From positions 110,001 through 174,000 of the forward strand of contig WPIO01000184.1 in NCBI GenBank assembly GCA_009760855.2: 64,000 nt of DNA. Reading direction: 5' to 3'. Both the position numbers and the translations under genes were made by a program. Below, piece after piece: positions 22,151-33,818 of this stretch; within the stretch, counting starts at the first letter, position 1; the number at the start of each line of letters is the position of its first letter. The notes under the pieces are model-generated. The model was not told where the DNA came from. It saw only the letters and a list, made by a program, of their open reading frames with translations, and did not search any database. The DNA is from Cristatella mucedo (Eukaryota > Bryozoa > Phylactolaemata > Cristatellidae).

Positions 22151-23690
22151 TCCGTACCGCCATACGACGAAAAGGCCTGAAAATGTAGGAATGCCAGCTA
22201 TTGCGATCTTTTGCTGCTTGTTTTCAATTTGAACCATGGGAGCTGAGCATGCAGCGTCACTGAGACCGCCGACGTGACGGGGCACATCAACATCTACGCG
22301 AGTAATTTGCCATCACACAGATTTCTCAACAACAGAAAATTCCCCGCCCGACGACCATACCCAACTCGTAGGAAGGACGAAGAAAAGTCATCTCCACTCG
22401 CTTTCGTTCCACTTGGCTGCATATCACGGCTCAGATATCCTTGACGCTGGGAAACCCAGAATGAAGCCTACGAGAAGCAAGCTCGATTAACAATCTGGCA
22501 AATGTTTTTTTATGGCGTTGTGCAATCCAAGAACACTTTTCTCCAACTGCGGCCTGGCGAAGTCATTTTTCCAAGCAGACTTCAGCTCTTTGTGCGTGTG
22601 TGTGTGTGTGTTGGTGCGTGTGTATGCGCACACGCAAGTGTGGGTGTGTGCCATCAACTAACCCGACAAGAATGCATTCAGTTCCACGTTCCATATTGCA
22701 TATTGTTCAGCACGTGTCCGCTTCCATGCACCTTTGAGTTTACTCTCCGCCCACTCTAAATCGAATCACCCAACTCGACTGTTCAATTGGAAACTCTGCC
22801 TACAGTTATAGCACTCACTTTGTTACGTGAATTGGTCCTTATGCTGCTCGTGCATGCTGCATTTGTGCACATCGCTGATCAGTTTATATACATTCTTTCC
22901 GCCGCACGATAAGTTCTTAGAAAGAAAGTCTCTCTTGGGATGTTATTCGATTTCTGTATCGCGATTATCATTATAAATAGTTCGCTTCTTACTGTTCCAC
23001 TAAGAAAAAACACGGCCTCCGACAATTATTCCAGAAGACTACATACAGTAAACAAGGATGAGGCCACAAACTTCGAGCTACACGGGCCCTCTCTCCTCCG
23101 ACCGCATGCGGGACCTGTACAGCTTTACGAGAAATAACTGCCAAGTTAAAATTTATCGACAATCACTGTCTAGCGCCTTGGTAAAGTGCTTCCGCGGAAG
23201 CTACTGGAGGCTCTTCAGAGCTGGTGACTCGACTTGTCGCACAATCCGGGAAGCTGAAAACCATCGCACCATGCCCATAGATTGAGGATCTTTAGTGTCT
23301 TCCAGTCGAGCAGCGAATTCAGGTCGAAGCACTTCAAACGATTGGCCAAAGTCAGGCGAGTCGAGCTCCCTCCTACCCAGCTGGTCTGATAAGTGACCCC
23401 AGTCCGGCCCCAAGTGCCGCGGCGGACTCCTTAACGTCAGTAAGGGAAGGGGCCGCTCTGGTCAGCCGCCTCCCAGCACTGCGAACTGTCGGGTACTCGT
23501 TGCCTCAGTAGGGCTTGAGAGGCGGCTTATTGAAAAAAGTTTGAAACTAGGGCAACATGCTGTGTGGACTTTCGGCATCACCCTCGCACACGAAGGACGG
23601 TTGCTTGACTCATCCCTAAGAAAGATAAAAAAAATATTAGCTGGTTTGACTGCCTCTTTTGCACAGCGGCAGCAGAACCTTAAAGGTTTT
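22151..23690. other. Unassigned stretch with a GT microsatellite
   Basis: No gene recognised. 22591-22650 is a short (GT)n run. The rest holds only small frames without motifs. Confidence 0.4.
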
Positions 23691-23694
23691 CCCC

Positions 23695-23822
23695 ACAGCT
23701 CACAGTGGCAATAAAGGATCGACCACCAAAGGATTTGAACCCACGAAATCTGAACGGAGGTCAAGCAAAGAACCACCTGACCAAGACACGAGATAACGAA
23801 ACCGTCCGGGGGTCGATTGACT
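23695..23822 (-). mobile_element. tRNA-derived SINE (SINE-1 type)
   Basis: Reverse complement reads TTGGTCAGGTGGTTC (A-box region), then GTGGGTTCAAATCC (B box) and GGTCGATCCTTTATTGCCAC. The body is shared with the SINE at 16346. Confidence 0.7.
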
Positions 23823-24084
23823 GGGGTGCAAGGACCATCTTAGCCCTGTAAAAAAGGAGCGGATGCACATCATGAGGTACAGCATTGTAGTCTTTTCAAA
23901 TAGTAAATGCAGAGTAGCCACACGAGGCGAGCCACGAGCTCACGATCAGTGAGGACGAAACCAGCGATCGGTGAGCAAGGTGAAGCCAATTAATGATAGT
24001 GAATTACGGATTCCTAGAGACATAGCATAGTCATACGTCTGTGAAGCTTAAAGGCACACACAATTGAGAATCGGTGCGCACGCA
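23823..24084. other. Unassigned spacer
   Basis: Nothing recognised. Confidence 0.3.
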
Positions 24085-24179
24085 TAGGCACGCACACACC
24101 CATATAGACACACTCGCCCACACACACCCACACATACACCCACACACACACCCACCTCCCACGCACACACACACCCACA

Positions 24180-24210
<31 letters not shown>

Positions 24211-24262
24211 GCACACACACACACACGCACGCTCGCGCGCGCGCGCACACACACACACACCA
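24085..24262. repeat. Compound (CA)n/(CG)n microsatellite
   Basis: Long alternating purine-pyrimidine tract. (CACACC)n runs into (CA)n, then two (CG)n runs (about 24195-24212 and 24232-24245) embedded in (CA)n. Frames reading VCVCVRARARV on the minus strand are repeat translation. Confidence 0.95.
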
Positions 24263-24274
24263 CTCGTGGAGTTA

Positions 24275-24375
24275 AGTTCGGATGCAGTACGATGCTAGCA
24301 CTTCGCAATCCCAGGGTAGTAGGTTCGAGTCCACAGGCAGGCAGATGTTTATTCCTTTTCATTATGACCTTGAAC
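24275..24375 (+). mobile_element. tRNA-like SINE fragment
   Basis: Has an A-box-like AGTACGATGCTAGCA and a B box GGTTCGAGTCC, in the order and spacing expected of a tRNA-derived head. The body is not clearly related to the other SINEs here. Confidence 0.45.
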
Positions 24376-25414
24376 GAGTAAGCTCGGAGAGCATTTTTCA
24401 ACTACCCGGTAAGATAAAGTGCATTCCCATCTAACAAAGTATGACTGCAACGGTAATGGCCTAGTGAAGAAGTAAGAAAATCTCACAGTATCTTTGACGG
24501 TCAAAATTTCAGATGGCTCGCTGTGATGTACCGTAGTTTCTTTAATGTATGACTTGGGAGAAAAACTCCACTTTTTCGCCATACTAAAGGGATCAAGCAA
24601 AATGATGGAGTTGAAAACACTGCATGCCTTTCTTGACTAAAACCTCGAACACGAGAGCGAGATTGGCTACCAAACTCACCTATTACCTCCAAACGTCCAT
24701 CCTGGTAAAGGCTGACTTGCTATAAACCACTATAGCAGCACCCTTCGAGAATACAAGAAACCTGCCTTCCTCACAGCCGTGGTAATAATTCGGCACAGCC
24801 ACAGCTTCACTTATTATGGCTACGGGAGAAAAGAAGTGACGCGCAGAGCGACAAGCGCGAGGCAAAGCGTGAACACAAAGCACTTGTCAAAAGAGCATGA
24901 CGATAGCAGGAATATAAATGCGTTGGTTCTTCAACACCGACCGAAAGGGCCCACAGCTGAGAACCGAACTGCAATCGCTGCATATATATATATATATGTA
25001 TAAGCAGTAGCCGACTCGGTACCAAATATGGAATCCGCTACATCCCGTTTGTACTGAATATTCATTTTTACACCTAATGATGTTAGTACTCGCACACTCG
25101 TTTGAGGTGTAAAAGTAAAGCATCACCCGTTAGTTGGCAGTATGCTTTACTTTTGGTTTCAGAGCAAGCATCACCACAAAGCAGCATTGTCTTTGTATGT
25201 TAAGCATCCGTGGCATTCTCAGACAATGCAGCGTACGAAAACACTAATAGTCGGTAAACTGCGCCATTTTTATTTAACCTCATACTTCATCATTTCGATC
25301 TCATTCGCATATATCTAGGCAATATCAAGGGCCGCTAACGTCTGCTTGCTGATGCTATTAGCTCAGCATATCTCTCGAATTTCAGCAATAAATACCAAGC
25401 AGCAATAACTAAAA

Positions 25415-25415
<1 letters not shown>
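24376..25415. other. Unassigned stretch
   Basis: No gene recognised. There is a short (TA)n at 24981-24998. At about 25040-25150 the block AGTAAAGCAT appears with its partial inverse ATGCTTTACT, giving a small imperfect inverted repeat. Confidence 0.35.

Positions 25416-25417
<2 letters not shown>

Positions 25418-25501
<84 letters not shown>
25418..25501. repeat. (CT)n-(AG)n perfect palindrome, about 80 bp
   Basis: (CT)n meets (GA)n at CTCGAG with the centre between 25457 and 25458. The left arm of about 40 nt is the exact reverse complement of the right arm. Both arms are homopurine/homopyrimidine. Confidence 0.95.
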
Positions 25502-25504
<3 letters not shown>

Positions 25505-25784
25505 TGAGAGGACTGTAGCTAGCTAAAGGATAACCAGAGCGACCGCTTGAGGAAATAAATAATCTAGTTCTTTCAACGCTTATTTTAAATAACCATTACG
25601 ATTTCGTATGATCCTTCATGACAGGCTTTAATTTCAGAACGCGTAAGCCTTCGGTTGATTACATACTGTATACAATCCCGCACCTGATATTTTGATAAGG
25701 CTTGCCGCAATATAGGTTGAAAAAATTGCTAGTAAAATAAATATTGTATCGCTAACACTGTACTTTGCCGCCGCTTAGGTTGTG
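25502..25784. other. Unassigned spacer
   Basis: AT-rich; nothing recognised. Confidence 0.3.
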
Positions 25785-25890
25785 ATTGTGGTATACAAAA
25801 CTCTCCTGCGTAACACCCACACGGTCTTTTTGACTTTGTGGATCTAAAGATGGAGATCAACAATATTACATTAAATAGCTACAAAAAGCA
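25785..25890 (+). mobile_element. LINE-2 3' tail
   Basis: ACAAAACTCTCCTGCGTAAC, CACCCACACGGTCTTT and GACTTTGTGGATCTAAAGAT match the LINE-2 terminus seen at 43960-44010. It is tail only. Confidence 0.7.
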
Positions 25891-27394
25891 CTTTTTAAAT
25901 CTTTAGACCTACAGAGCTCTCGTCAGTAACCGAGCCTTGCTAAGGCGAACAAATATAGACCATGTGTCTTACTCAGCCTACCCTGTGCCGAGTGAGCTAG
26001 AGTATTTTTTTTATTTCTGCGTGCTTTGCGTACTCCCGTGAGCACTAACCATTTAAGCTCGTTAAGAACTTGCGGTCCCATTAGCCGGCAGCCCTGATTA
26101 TCTTCTCATACACTTGCATAATAGTTTAAGCACGACATTTTTGCGATTGAGCAGAATCAGCACCTCAAAAAAAGCTTGGCTAGTTAGTTATTTAAATTTT
26201 TATTCAGTATTTTAATTTTTTGAAAGTTCTTTACGGTGACTGACGTTAAGCTTACGCTGTGCCCCTTAAGAATTGTGTTGTACTACTACAATGTTACGGC
26301 AATCATGATTGCTCCGTCAAAAACTTGGAGTGGAAGATGCAGTTCAAATTTGAAAATGTAGCACCAACGTTCGTTGGTGAAAGAAATCGAACTATCATCT
26401 TGCAAGTGATGGGTAAGCATAACTAAACTACACCTGTGATTCTTCACTCGGTCTTGATATCATTATACAGTTAATATAAATGTAAAACCTTTCAGCACTT
26501 CTGTCAGTCCTTACACAAAACTCAATGCCGATACACTTTACGATGCTAAAAAATAAATTTCATGAACGTAGATTCGAGTTCACTTAATAAGAATCGTATT
26601 GAATATAATTTTGAAATACGTGTTCACGTACCTCCTATACTAATTTTCTCCAACTACAAAGCTTAGAGGTCAGTTAGGCTGTATCGCCAGTGAAAGCGCT
26701 GGGAGCTAAATTAGCCTTATTCCGACAGATATTGGCTCACCATTTTGGTCACTATCGAACATCTGCGACCGTCCGCTGTGGTCAAGTATACTTGTCCACG
26801 TTACGGAAGCTGACTTTTGTCTGCCACGGTGCGAGCGCATCTCATCGCTGCAGCAAAGACCGGGCTGCTGACGGCGACACGTTCGCTCACGATTGCAGAG
26901 CACAATTAGCTAGCCGCTCCGCGAGGCTCAGACTTCGTCGGTAGTAGTCGCGCGTCGGCTGACACGTCGAGCGTCGTTACGAGCGCTGCCGTCGTGGCTT
27001 AGTTCTGACCGAATGCTGAAGCTGCACGCCACAATGGTATATGAGATGGAGATAAATGCCGACGATCTTTAACAGTTATTTCGCGCTAGTTTGATAGTCT
27101 GCGACTTTACCGGAGGACGCCGAATCTTAAAGGTGGACTTTTTTATTGGTGTGTTTAAATAGCGGACTTGACGCGGTATTTGCAAGAGAAACGATGACAT
27201 GGCTTACCGCTGCGCCGAACCTCGCAGTTCATTAAAAGCCCCCGCCGAACGTAAAAAACTCTCGATTCCATCCCTAGAAAGCCAAACTTAAGAAAATTGG
27301 CCGAGGCTATTCTTCGGGCATTGCGTAACTTTTTAAATATGCACGCTTCGTGAATATCACAAAGTGGTACCAGCGCTTGAGCAGCATAATGTCA
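25891..27394. other. Unassigned stretch, CpG-bearing patch at 26690-27000
   Basis: No gene recognised. The patch at 26690-27000 has more CpG than its surroundings and an 84-codon frame without motifs. It could be a promoter or first exon, but nothing specific supports that. Confidence 0.35.
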
Positions 27395-27612
27395 CGCAGC
27401 GCATCTCCGTCTGTAACTTCAAAAAGCCACAAAGACGAAGTGGATGCTACGCAGAATTTTTTTTTCTTAAATGCTCAAAAGCCTAAGCGGCTGTCAGTAC
27501 GCGTCGTGTAGCCAACAGATGTCCTCTTACGAAGTAAAGAGTATTTCAGAGACGTAACTGAGTCAAGAGGTCAGTTGAGTGCTGAGTGGCATCGAAGTAG
27601 CACCTCAGGACG
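27395..27612 (-). mobile_element. LINE-2 3' end
   Basis: Reverse complement of the LINE-2 terminus (GCATCTCCGTCTGTAACTTC), followed upstream by the ORF end and matching 31270-31490 through TAGCCAACAGA and ATCGAAGTAGCACCTCAGGAC. It has stops and frameshifts. Confidence 0.65.
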
Positions 27613-28190
27613 TATCACAGGTGAGCAGGTGTCATTGCACAAGAATATGGCAGCACGTACTAGTCTGGAGAGTTTGGATACCCTGAAAGCAGCGATACTT
27701 CAAAGTAGGGGGTACTGCGTGCTGCTGTGCGTGGTACTGTGTACTGCTCCTAATGGGAGTAATGTGCAAGTGGGATTGCTGTTTGTCCTGCATGCGTAAA
27801 ATGAAAGTGCAAACAAGCTTTCAGCATACCGCCTATGTAAGCATATGCCAGAAAAAAAAGCTCGCGGTGCTTTCTACGTGAAAGACGATAGGTCGCCGAC
27901 GCAAACCCTTCATAATAACTATAATGATCCGATATTTTGTACAGCACCCTCTTCGAACCAACCTTTGAACCCAATATTTGAACCTCCGCCTGCGCACTTT
28001 ATGTTATGTTCTTTGTCAAGTTGGCGTGTCGAATTTCACTGATAGCATGCATACCGTCGGCACGCATGAGCACACAAAGTACACTTCTCACGCGGAACCA
28101 GCGAATGCTTTGAGTAAGCGACGGATTTCTAGCTTCCTTTTTAAAGGCCAAGGAATTTCGTAACGTAGTGAGGCATGATTTCCGTGTTTT
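27613..28190. other. Unassigned stretch
   Basis: No feature recognised. Confidence 0.35.
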
Positions 28191-28625
28191 TTGGGCCTAC
28201 GAGCTAAAGCCGCTCAAATACCTCGTACAAACCTCAAATCCTTTGGAGACCGTGCAATTATTTCGTATGCTCCCAAAGCCTGGAACTCCCTTCCGACCTG
28301 CGTCAGAATATCCCCTGACTTGACCACATTTAAAAAGAACTTAAAAACACACCTATTTAGGACAGCATTCAGTGGGTCCCTGTGATTCATTCTTCATGTG
28401 CTTTTGCGTGCTGACAAAGTGCATGCTATCATCAACCACATTTGCGTGCTGACACTGTGCATGTCACCCCTAACCATGTTATTCATGTTGTTTATCAAGC
28501 ATGATATTACTTACCATTCAATTGCATTTCCCTTTGCAGCAAATGTAAAGTGCCTAGAGAGAGATTGAGTTCTCTGACGGCACTTGATCAAGGGCATTAT
28601 TATTTTTATTATTATTATTTTTACT
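28191..28625 (+). mobile_element. L2-1 LINE, 3' fragment
   Basis: Encodes the ORF end QIPRTNLKSFGDRAIISYA followed by LKTHLFRTAFSGSL and a stop at 28385. The full L2-1 3' UTR and an impure ATT tail follow. It is truncated upstream. Confidence 0.85.
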
Positions 28626-28739
28626 AGCCTATTTCCGGTCAAGTAAAGTTTGCTGACTTAAACCTACGACTAGCTACGGGTCTCACAGTGGCACTTGAAA
28701 ATCCAGCTCGTCGGTGGAAGATCAAGACAGCTGGAAAGG

Positions 28740-29015
28740 AAATGAATAATAATAATGACAATAATAATGATACATTTGTTACAGCAACATCAGAAAACTA
28801 AGTCTCTGTTGGGGTGCTTTACATTTGCTACCAAGGAAGCACGATTGCAGCTTATGTTAGTGGTATCACGCACATCGAACAACAATAATGAATTGGTTAT
28901 TGGTGACCTGCACAGGGTCAGCATGCAAATATAGTTAATGGCAGCATGCAACAGTTAGCATTCATAAGCGCACAAAGGACGAATCACAGGGATCCACTAA
29001 ATTCCATGGCGATTA
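28740..29015 (-). mobile_element. Diverged L2-1 3' end
   Basis: (AAT)n, then GTGCTTTACATTTGCTACCA and the shared GGTGACCTGCACAGGGTCAG and AGGGATCCACTAAATTCC blocks on the minus strand. It is older than the neighbouring copies. Confidence 0.65.
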
Positions 29016-29019
29016 GTTG

Positions 29020-29125
29020 CGTTTTTTATTTATATATATTTATTTATATATATACAACCAGCAGTTTTTAGTTATATATATACATATATATATATATATA
29101 TGAATATATATATATATATATGTAC
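29020..29125. repeat. TA-rich simple repeat
   Basis: TTTATTTATATATA blocks and (TA)n runs, partly palindromic. Confidence 0.85.
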
Positions 29126-29129
29126 AAAT

Positions 29130-29262
29130 ACAATTAGCCCTCCAGCACGTCGATTTCTCTCAATTCCGTTGCGGCATGTACTAGTGACATCTGCACGTGG
29201 ATAGCTACAAGCTGTCTTAAATTGAATTAGGATAAAACCAACTTACTAGTTATAATAAAAAT
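29130..29262 (+). mobile_element. L2-1 reverse transcriptase fragment
   Basis: Matches 30665-30790: CCAGCACGTCGATTTCTCTC and GGATAAAACCAACTTACTAG. These encode the LKLNxDKTxLLVM block that follows the catalytic motif. It is not a readable frame. Confidence 0.55.
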
Positions 29263-29892
29263 AATAATAATATTAAACTTGATAAAGCGCCCTCAGAGAA
29301 ATTAATCTTTCTCTAGGCGCTTTAAATTTGCTGCAACGGGAAATGCAATTGAATGGTAAGTAAAATCATGCCTAAAAAACAAACACAATGAATAACGTGG
29401 TTAGGGGTGACATGCACAGGGTCAGCATGCAAATGTGGTTAGTGGCAGCATGCACAGTGTCAGCACGCATAAGCACATCAAGGACGAATCACAGGGACCC
29501 ACTATATGCTGTCCTAAGTAGGTGTGTTTTTAAGTTCCTTTTAAATGTGGTCAGGTCAGGGGATGCTCTGACGTAGGTCGGGAGGAAGTTCCAGGCTTTG
29601 GAAGTATACGAACTAAATGCATGGTCTCCAAATGATTTGAGGTTTGTACGAGATATTTGTAGACTGTTGGATTCCGAAAAGCGGGTGGTACGATGCTTGG
29701 CCTGATGGGGGAGTATGTCTGAGAGATAGGCTGGAACCAAAGAATAAAGTGACCTAAAAGTGAGCGATAAAATCTTGAAGTCAATCTGTTGCTTGACTGG
29801 TGGCCAGTGCAGGTCAGGGAGGAGTGGTGTCACGTGGCAACTGGGAACAATGGTTAGTGGCAGCATGCACACTGTCAGTGTGGTTCTGTGTC
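29263..29892 (-). pseudogene. L2-1 LINE, RT C-terminal part and 3' end
   Basis: Minus-strand frame 29899-29489 encodes LHWPPVKQQIDFKILSLTFR, then HQAKHRTTRFSESNSLQISR and LKTHLLRTAYSGSL. The 3' UTR and (AAT)n follow. The first residues of that frame come from adjoining DNA. It is truncated and inactive. Confidence 0.8.
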
Positions 29893-30252
29893 CTAGCATG
29901 ATTCTAGATCACTGGGCTCGCCGGCACTCTGCCGGTGCAGGTAGACCGGTAGTGCTACAAACCAACCAAGGGTCGAACAGCTGGTGGATGTGGCCCTAGG
30001 TACAGGCCGATGCTCAGCTGTGGTCTGGTGGCCATGGTTTGGGCACAGGCCGGCTTTGTCCTCCCTCTATCTCATTGGAACGAGTTGTGGCAGGGACTGT
30101 GTGAAGGCAAGTTCTAACGCCGTCCAAGTAGTGAACAGCTGCCTTTGGGGAGCTCTTCAGGTGCCTACAAAACTGCACGTTCTTGTGAAACAACTTCCGT
30201 GTTCTGCCTGCTCCTGCCAACGCGCAATAGGGAGAGCATTATTCTTCAGTCA
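29893..30252 (+). repeat. Unknown repeat X, copy 1
   Basis: About 360 bp shared with 43405-43748. It runs from CACTGGGCTCGCCGGCACTC through AACCAACCAAGGGTCGAACA and GGTCTGGTGGCCATGGTTTG to GGGAGAGCATTATTCT. No ORF is conserved. GGGTCGAAC resembles a B box, but I see no matching A box. It is always followed here by the same rearranged L2-1 segment. Confidence 0.6.
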
Positions 30253-30264
30253 TTGGGCAGTATC

Positions 30265-31235
30265 TAGCACATGACGAGTTACAGGGACCCACTAAATGCT
30301 ATCATATCTAAGTGGGTTTTAAAATTCATTTTTAAATGTGGTCAAGCCAGGGAATTTTGTGACGGAAGTTGAGAGTGAGTTTCGGGCTATGGGAATTTTT
30401 GAGAAAGTTTTCATTTATGCAGTGGTCAAAGTGCAATTCGTGGATTTATGGCATTTTTAGATAGTGATACAGCATCTAAATTAGTCTGTGCAATAGTGAC
30501 ATCCCGCCTTGAATTCTATCTGTCCTGCTTTCAGATCTGCCTGCCTGTATACTCAGTAACTAGACTTCTGTAACTCACCACTTGCTGGCCGAAGTGATTG
30601 GCAAGCACAATCTCGGCTTTCACTTTTAAGTTGAATACAATTAGCTTTATCTTAGCTTTGATCCCTCGTAGCCTTCCAGCAGGTCGAATTCCCTCAACTC
30701 CCTAGCTGCATGTACTGATACCATGTGTGCATGGATGACAGAAACCTTTCTTAAATCTAATTATGATAAAACCAACTTCCTAGTTATGGGTAAACAAAAT
30801 GTAATTCGGAAGTTTAAAAGGGCCAACACTCAAAATCGGCTCTTCCATTATCCTGTTGACTGTGCACGATATGAAGGCGTCATGTCTCAAAGTGACCTTT
30901 CTTTGGACGGCCAAATCAGCTTCACGATCAAGTCTGCCTATTTCACTACATAAAATTGCTAAAAATGCGGGCTTGTTTTGTTAGACCAGGATGCATTATC
31001 TAAATTGGCCCATGCATTTGTGACACCCTGTCTGAACTTTTGTAACTAACGGCTTTCTGTACTACACGCAAGTGCAATCAGCACTCACAGGTGGTGCAAA
31101 ACTCTGCAGCTAGGCTAGTCAGTCGTGAGTGTCGAAGTTTCCAAATCACACCACTTCATGCCGTCCAGCACTGGCTGCTATTCAAGTAACACATCGACTT
31201 CAAGGTTGTGGCACTCAATTGTAGGTCCCTTCATA
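30265..31235. pseudogene. Rearranged L2-1 fragments (copy 1 of a duplicated block)
   Basis: 30265-30475 is a minus-strand ORF end (AGGGACCCACTAAATGCTAT). From about 30480 the sequence is plus-strand reverse-transcriptase and thumb pieces (GTGACATCCCGCCTTGAATT; later CAGCACTGGCTGCTATTCAA). The order is scrambled and full of stops. The same scrambled order occurs at 44030-45000, so the rearrangement came before that duplication. Confidence 0.65.
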
Positions 31236-31257
31236 TTATCTAATGTGCTTATATAAC

Positions 31258-33457
31258 GTAATCTAATGTATCTCCGTCTGTAACTCCACAAAGTCATAAA
31301 GACCATGTGAGTGTTACGCAGGAGAGTTGTGTATAGCACACTCATAGCATAAGCAGCTTTCGGTACACATTCGGTAGCCAACAGACTTCGTCTCACGCAA
31401 CAAAGAGAAACTGGGAAGCATAGCAGAGTCAGGAGAGCAGTCGAGGTAGTGAGTAGCATAGAAGTAGCAGCTCAGGACCGCTGAAAAAGATGTGCCATAG
31501 TCAGCAGTTGGAGAGTAGATGTCGTTGGGTAAGAATTGTGGAAGCGAGTTCCACAGTCTAGGACCTGCAGAGCTAAAGCTTCTGTCGCCAACTGTCTTTA
31601 AGCCGATGAATGGGACAGCTAAATTATTGTCCACACAGGACCTCAGGGCACGAACGGGCTGAAACTGGTGCAGCAGTTCAGCTAGGTACGAAGGAGCCAA
31701 GCCGTGGTGGGCCTTGTGGGTCAGCGTAAGAACTTTGCTCTGTATCCTTTGCTCAACCGGAAACCGTCCTAGCTCTTTCAGCAAAGGTGACACGTGCTCA
31801 AACCGCTGGGACTTGAAGACCAGCCTTGCAGCCATATTCATAGTCTGCTGTAGTGGCATAATGGCTTTCTTTGGCAGCCCAGCCAAAAGGGAATTATAAT
31901 AATCAAGCCGAGACAGAACTAAAGAGCTAGTTAAAATTTTTACAAGCCACTGTGGGAGACAGCTCCTAATCTTGGATAGGGATCGGATGTAATGGCTAGC
32001 TGTAGAGGTTCAGTTTCTCAGTTGCTGCAGCAGATTTTGACGGTTTAAAAGACAAATACAATTGAGTATCGTCAGCATAGAAGTGATATCCTATTCCATG
32101 GGCCTTAATCACTTTTCCCAGAGTTTGTGCATAAATGGAGAACAGCAAGGGACCAAGTACAGACCCTTGAGGGACTCCACAGGTGACCCTTCTCGTGTCT
32201 GAGACCTGACCCACACACGACACGGATTGAACACGATCAGACAAGTATGATTTAAACCACGCCAGTGCTTCGTCTGCCAGACCGATCGTTGTTCTCAATC
32301 GTTCAAGCAGAACTTCGTGATCAATGGTGTCGAAAGCAGCAGACAGATCTAGCAGAGCTAGGGCAGTGACATTCCTGTCGTCGTTGCCACGTAGAATGTC
32401 ATTGTTAACACGGAGGAGAGCAGTTTCAGTAGAGTGCTGCCTCTTGAAACCTGATTGAAATGTTTCTGACATTCCATTGTTTTCAATATGTTCAACTAGC
32501 TGCTTAGCAACAATTTTTTCAAGAATCTTTGATAAGAACGGAAGAAGGGAAACTGGACTATAGTTTGCTAGGACCTCTGTGTCTAATCCAGGCTTTTTAA
32601 GAATAGGTCTAACGATTGCCGATTTGAAGGACTTGGGGACGACCCCTTTTCCCAAAGAAGCATTAAAAACCTTGGTTATGGCAGGGCTAAGTTGGTCTGC
32701 TACTGAAGACCACAGAGATGAAGGTATAGGGTCTTCGGGAGACGAGCCCTTTATGCTAGACATTATTAATGTAGCCACATCACAGGCAGAAACATCGGAG
32801 AACCTTTTAAGAATGGTCACAGGTTGAGGAACGGCGATTGCTTTGGTCGGAGGGGGCTTAATGGGGGCACGAATGTGCACCATTTTTTCAGTAAAGAAGG
32901 CTGAAAACGTTTGGGCTGAGCCCTTAATATCTGGGGAGTCAGACCTCACAGCATAGGCCAGTAAATGGTTTACTGTCTTATAAATCTGTGTAGTGTCCGA
33001 CTGGCAGGAATTCAGCTTTCTAATGAAAAAAGAAGCCCTGGTTTGCTTAAGCTTGTGGATGTAAAATCGAAGGAAGTTCTTAAAATTGACTACGTCTGCC
33101 TCAGACCCCGATTTCTTGAAACGACGTTCTAGCCTGCACTCAACCCGGCGCATCTTAAGGAGTTTTTTGTAAATTGAAAGGAATCTCGACGACTTTGAAC
33201 ACGGATAGAGCGAACGGGAGCATGCACGTCAAGAGCACTCCTGAGTGTCATGTTCATCACATCAGTGAGGGTATCGAGATTGCCGGTCCAGACTGAATGC
33301 AGATCAAGAAGACTTGCATCACAAACAGATTTCAAAAACTTGTCCATGTCAATGCTTTGTAATGTACGTCGTTTGGCAAATTCAACATTGCCCTATACGT
33401 ACGAGGGAGCGGGAGCAGTAAACGAGACCGAACAATGATCTAAGAGGGTCAGTGGGC
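31258..33457 (-). mobile_element. LINE-2 retrotransposon, 2.2 kb, with intact RT core
   Basis: Longest LINE here. On the minus strand, from its 5' end: the last part of an endonuclease domain (LLDHCSVSFTAPAPS near 33440-33395), then linker (33347-33129), then a 385-codon frame 33153-31996. That frame carries RT fingers (SFKSAIVRPILKKPGLDTE), motif A LLDLSAAFDTIDH, motif B GVPQGSVLGP and the catalytic FYADDTQLY (about 32065-32085). A second frame, 31886-31314, gives the thumb and C-terminus. Sequence between NLYS and the thumb is missing compared with the copy at 8346, which breaks the frame near 32000. The tail is GGAGTTACAGACGGAGATAC. The element is 5'-truncated at 33457, so it is inactive, but the catalytic residues are intact. 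Confidence 0.85.
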
Positions 33458-33763
33458 ACTGATGTGCTGAAACAGCACGTGTTGTCTCTAACGTCGCTAG
33501 GTAAGATGGCCCACTTCAGTCAATTGCCAAGATGGCCTACTTTAGTCACTCAAACAATGGCATCTTTCGTGACGGAACTTGCTCGACCGAGCAAAGCAAG
33601 TCCACATTCAAATTGTTGCTCGTTAAGTAATAACGGTTATAGTTACGTGCAGTGCTTGTTTTTTTATATTCACTCTCTCCCTTGCCAACCTGTTTGTCGA
33701 GATGTAATCTTGGCTCTTCTGTATACTAGGATGAACGGCTGTGCTTAGAAGCACAGCTTAAGT

Positions 33764-33779
33764 CGCTTCTTGGTTTTTA
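33764..33779 (+). other. Splice-acceptor-like site upstream of ZNF A
   Basis: CTTCTTGGTTTTTAG lies about 40 bp before the shared start. The corresponding place in genes C and D has CTCGTTGCAG. The following exon start (TTTTGCAACATCAGCTC) aligns with the other paralogs up to the ATG. This suggests an upstream non-coding exon. Confidence 0.45.
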
Positions 33780-33818
33780 GTTTTGCAACATCAGCTCTAG
33801 GGAGCCACCTAGCTCAAA

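Noticed and set aside
24014-24401. Cys/Val/Arg-rich proteins on both strands
   Set aside because: All overlap the CA/CG microsatellite and occur in several frames at once.
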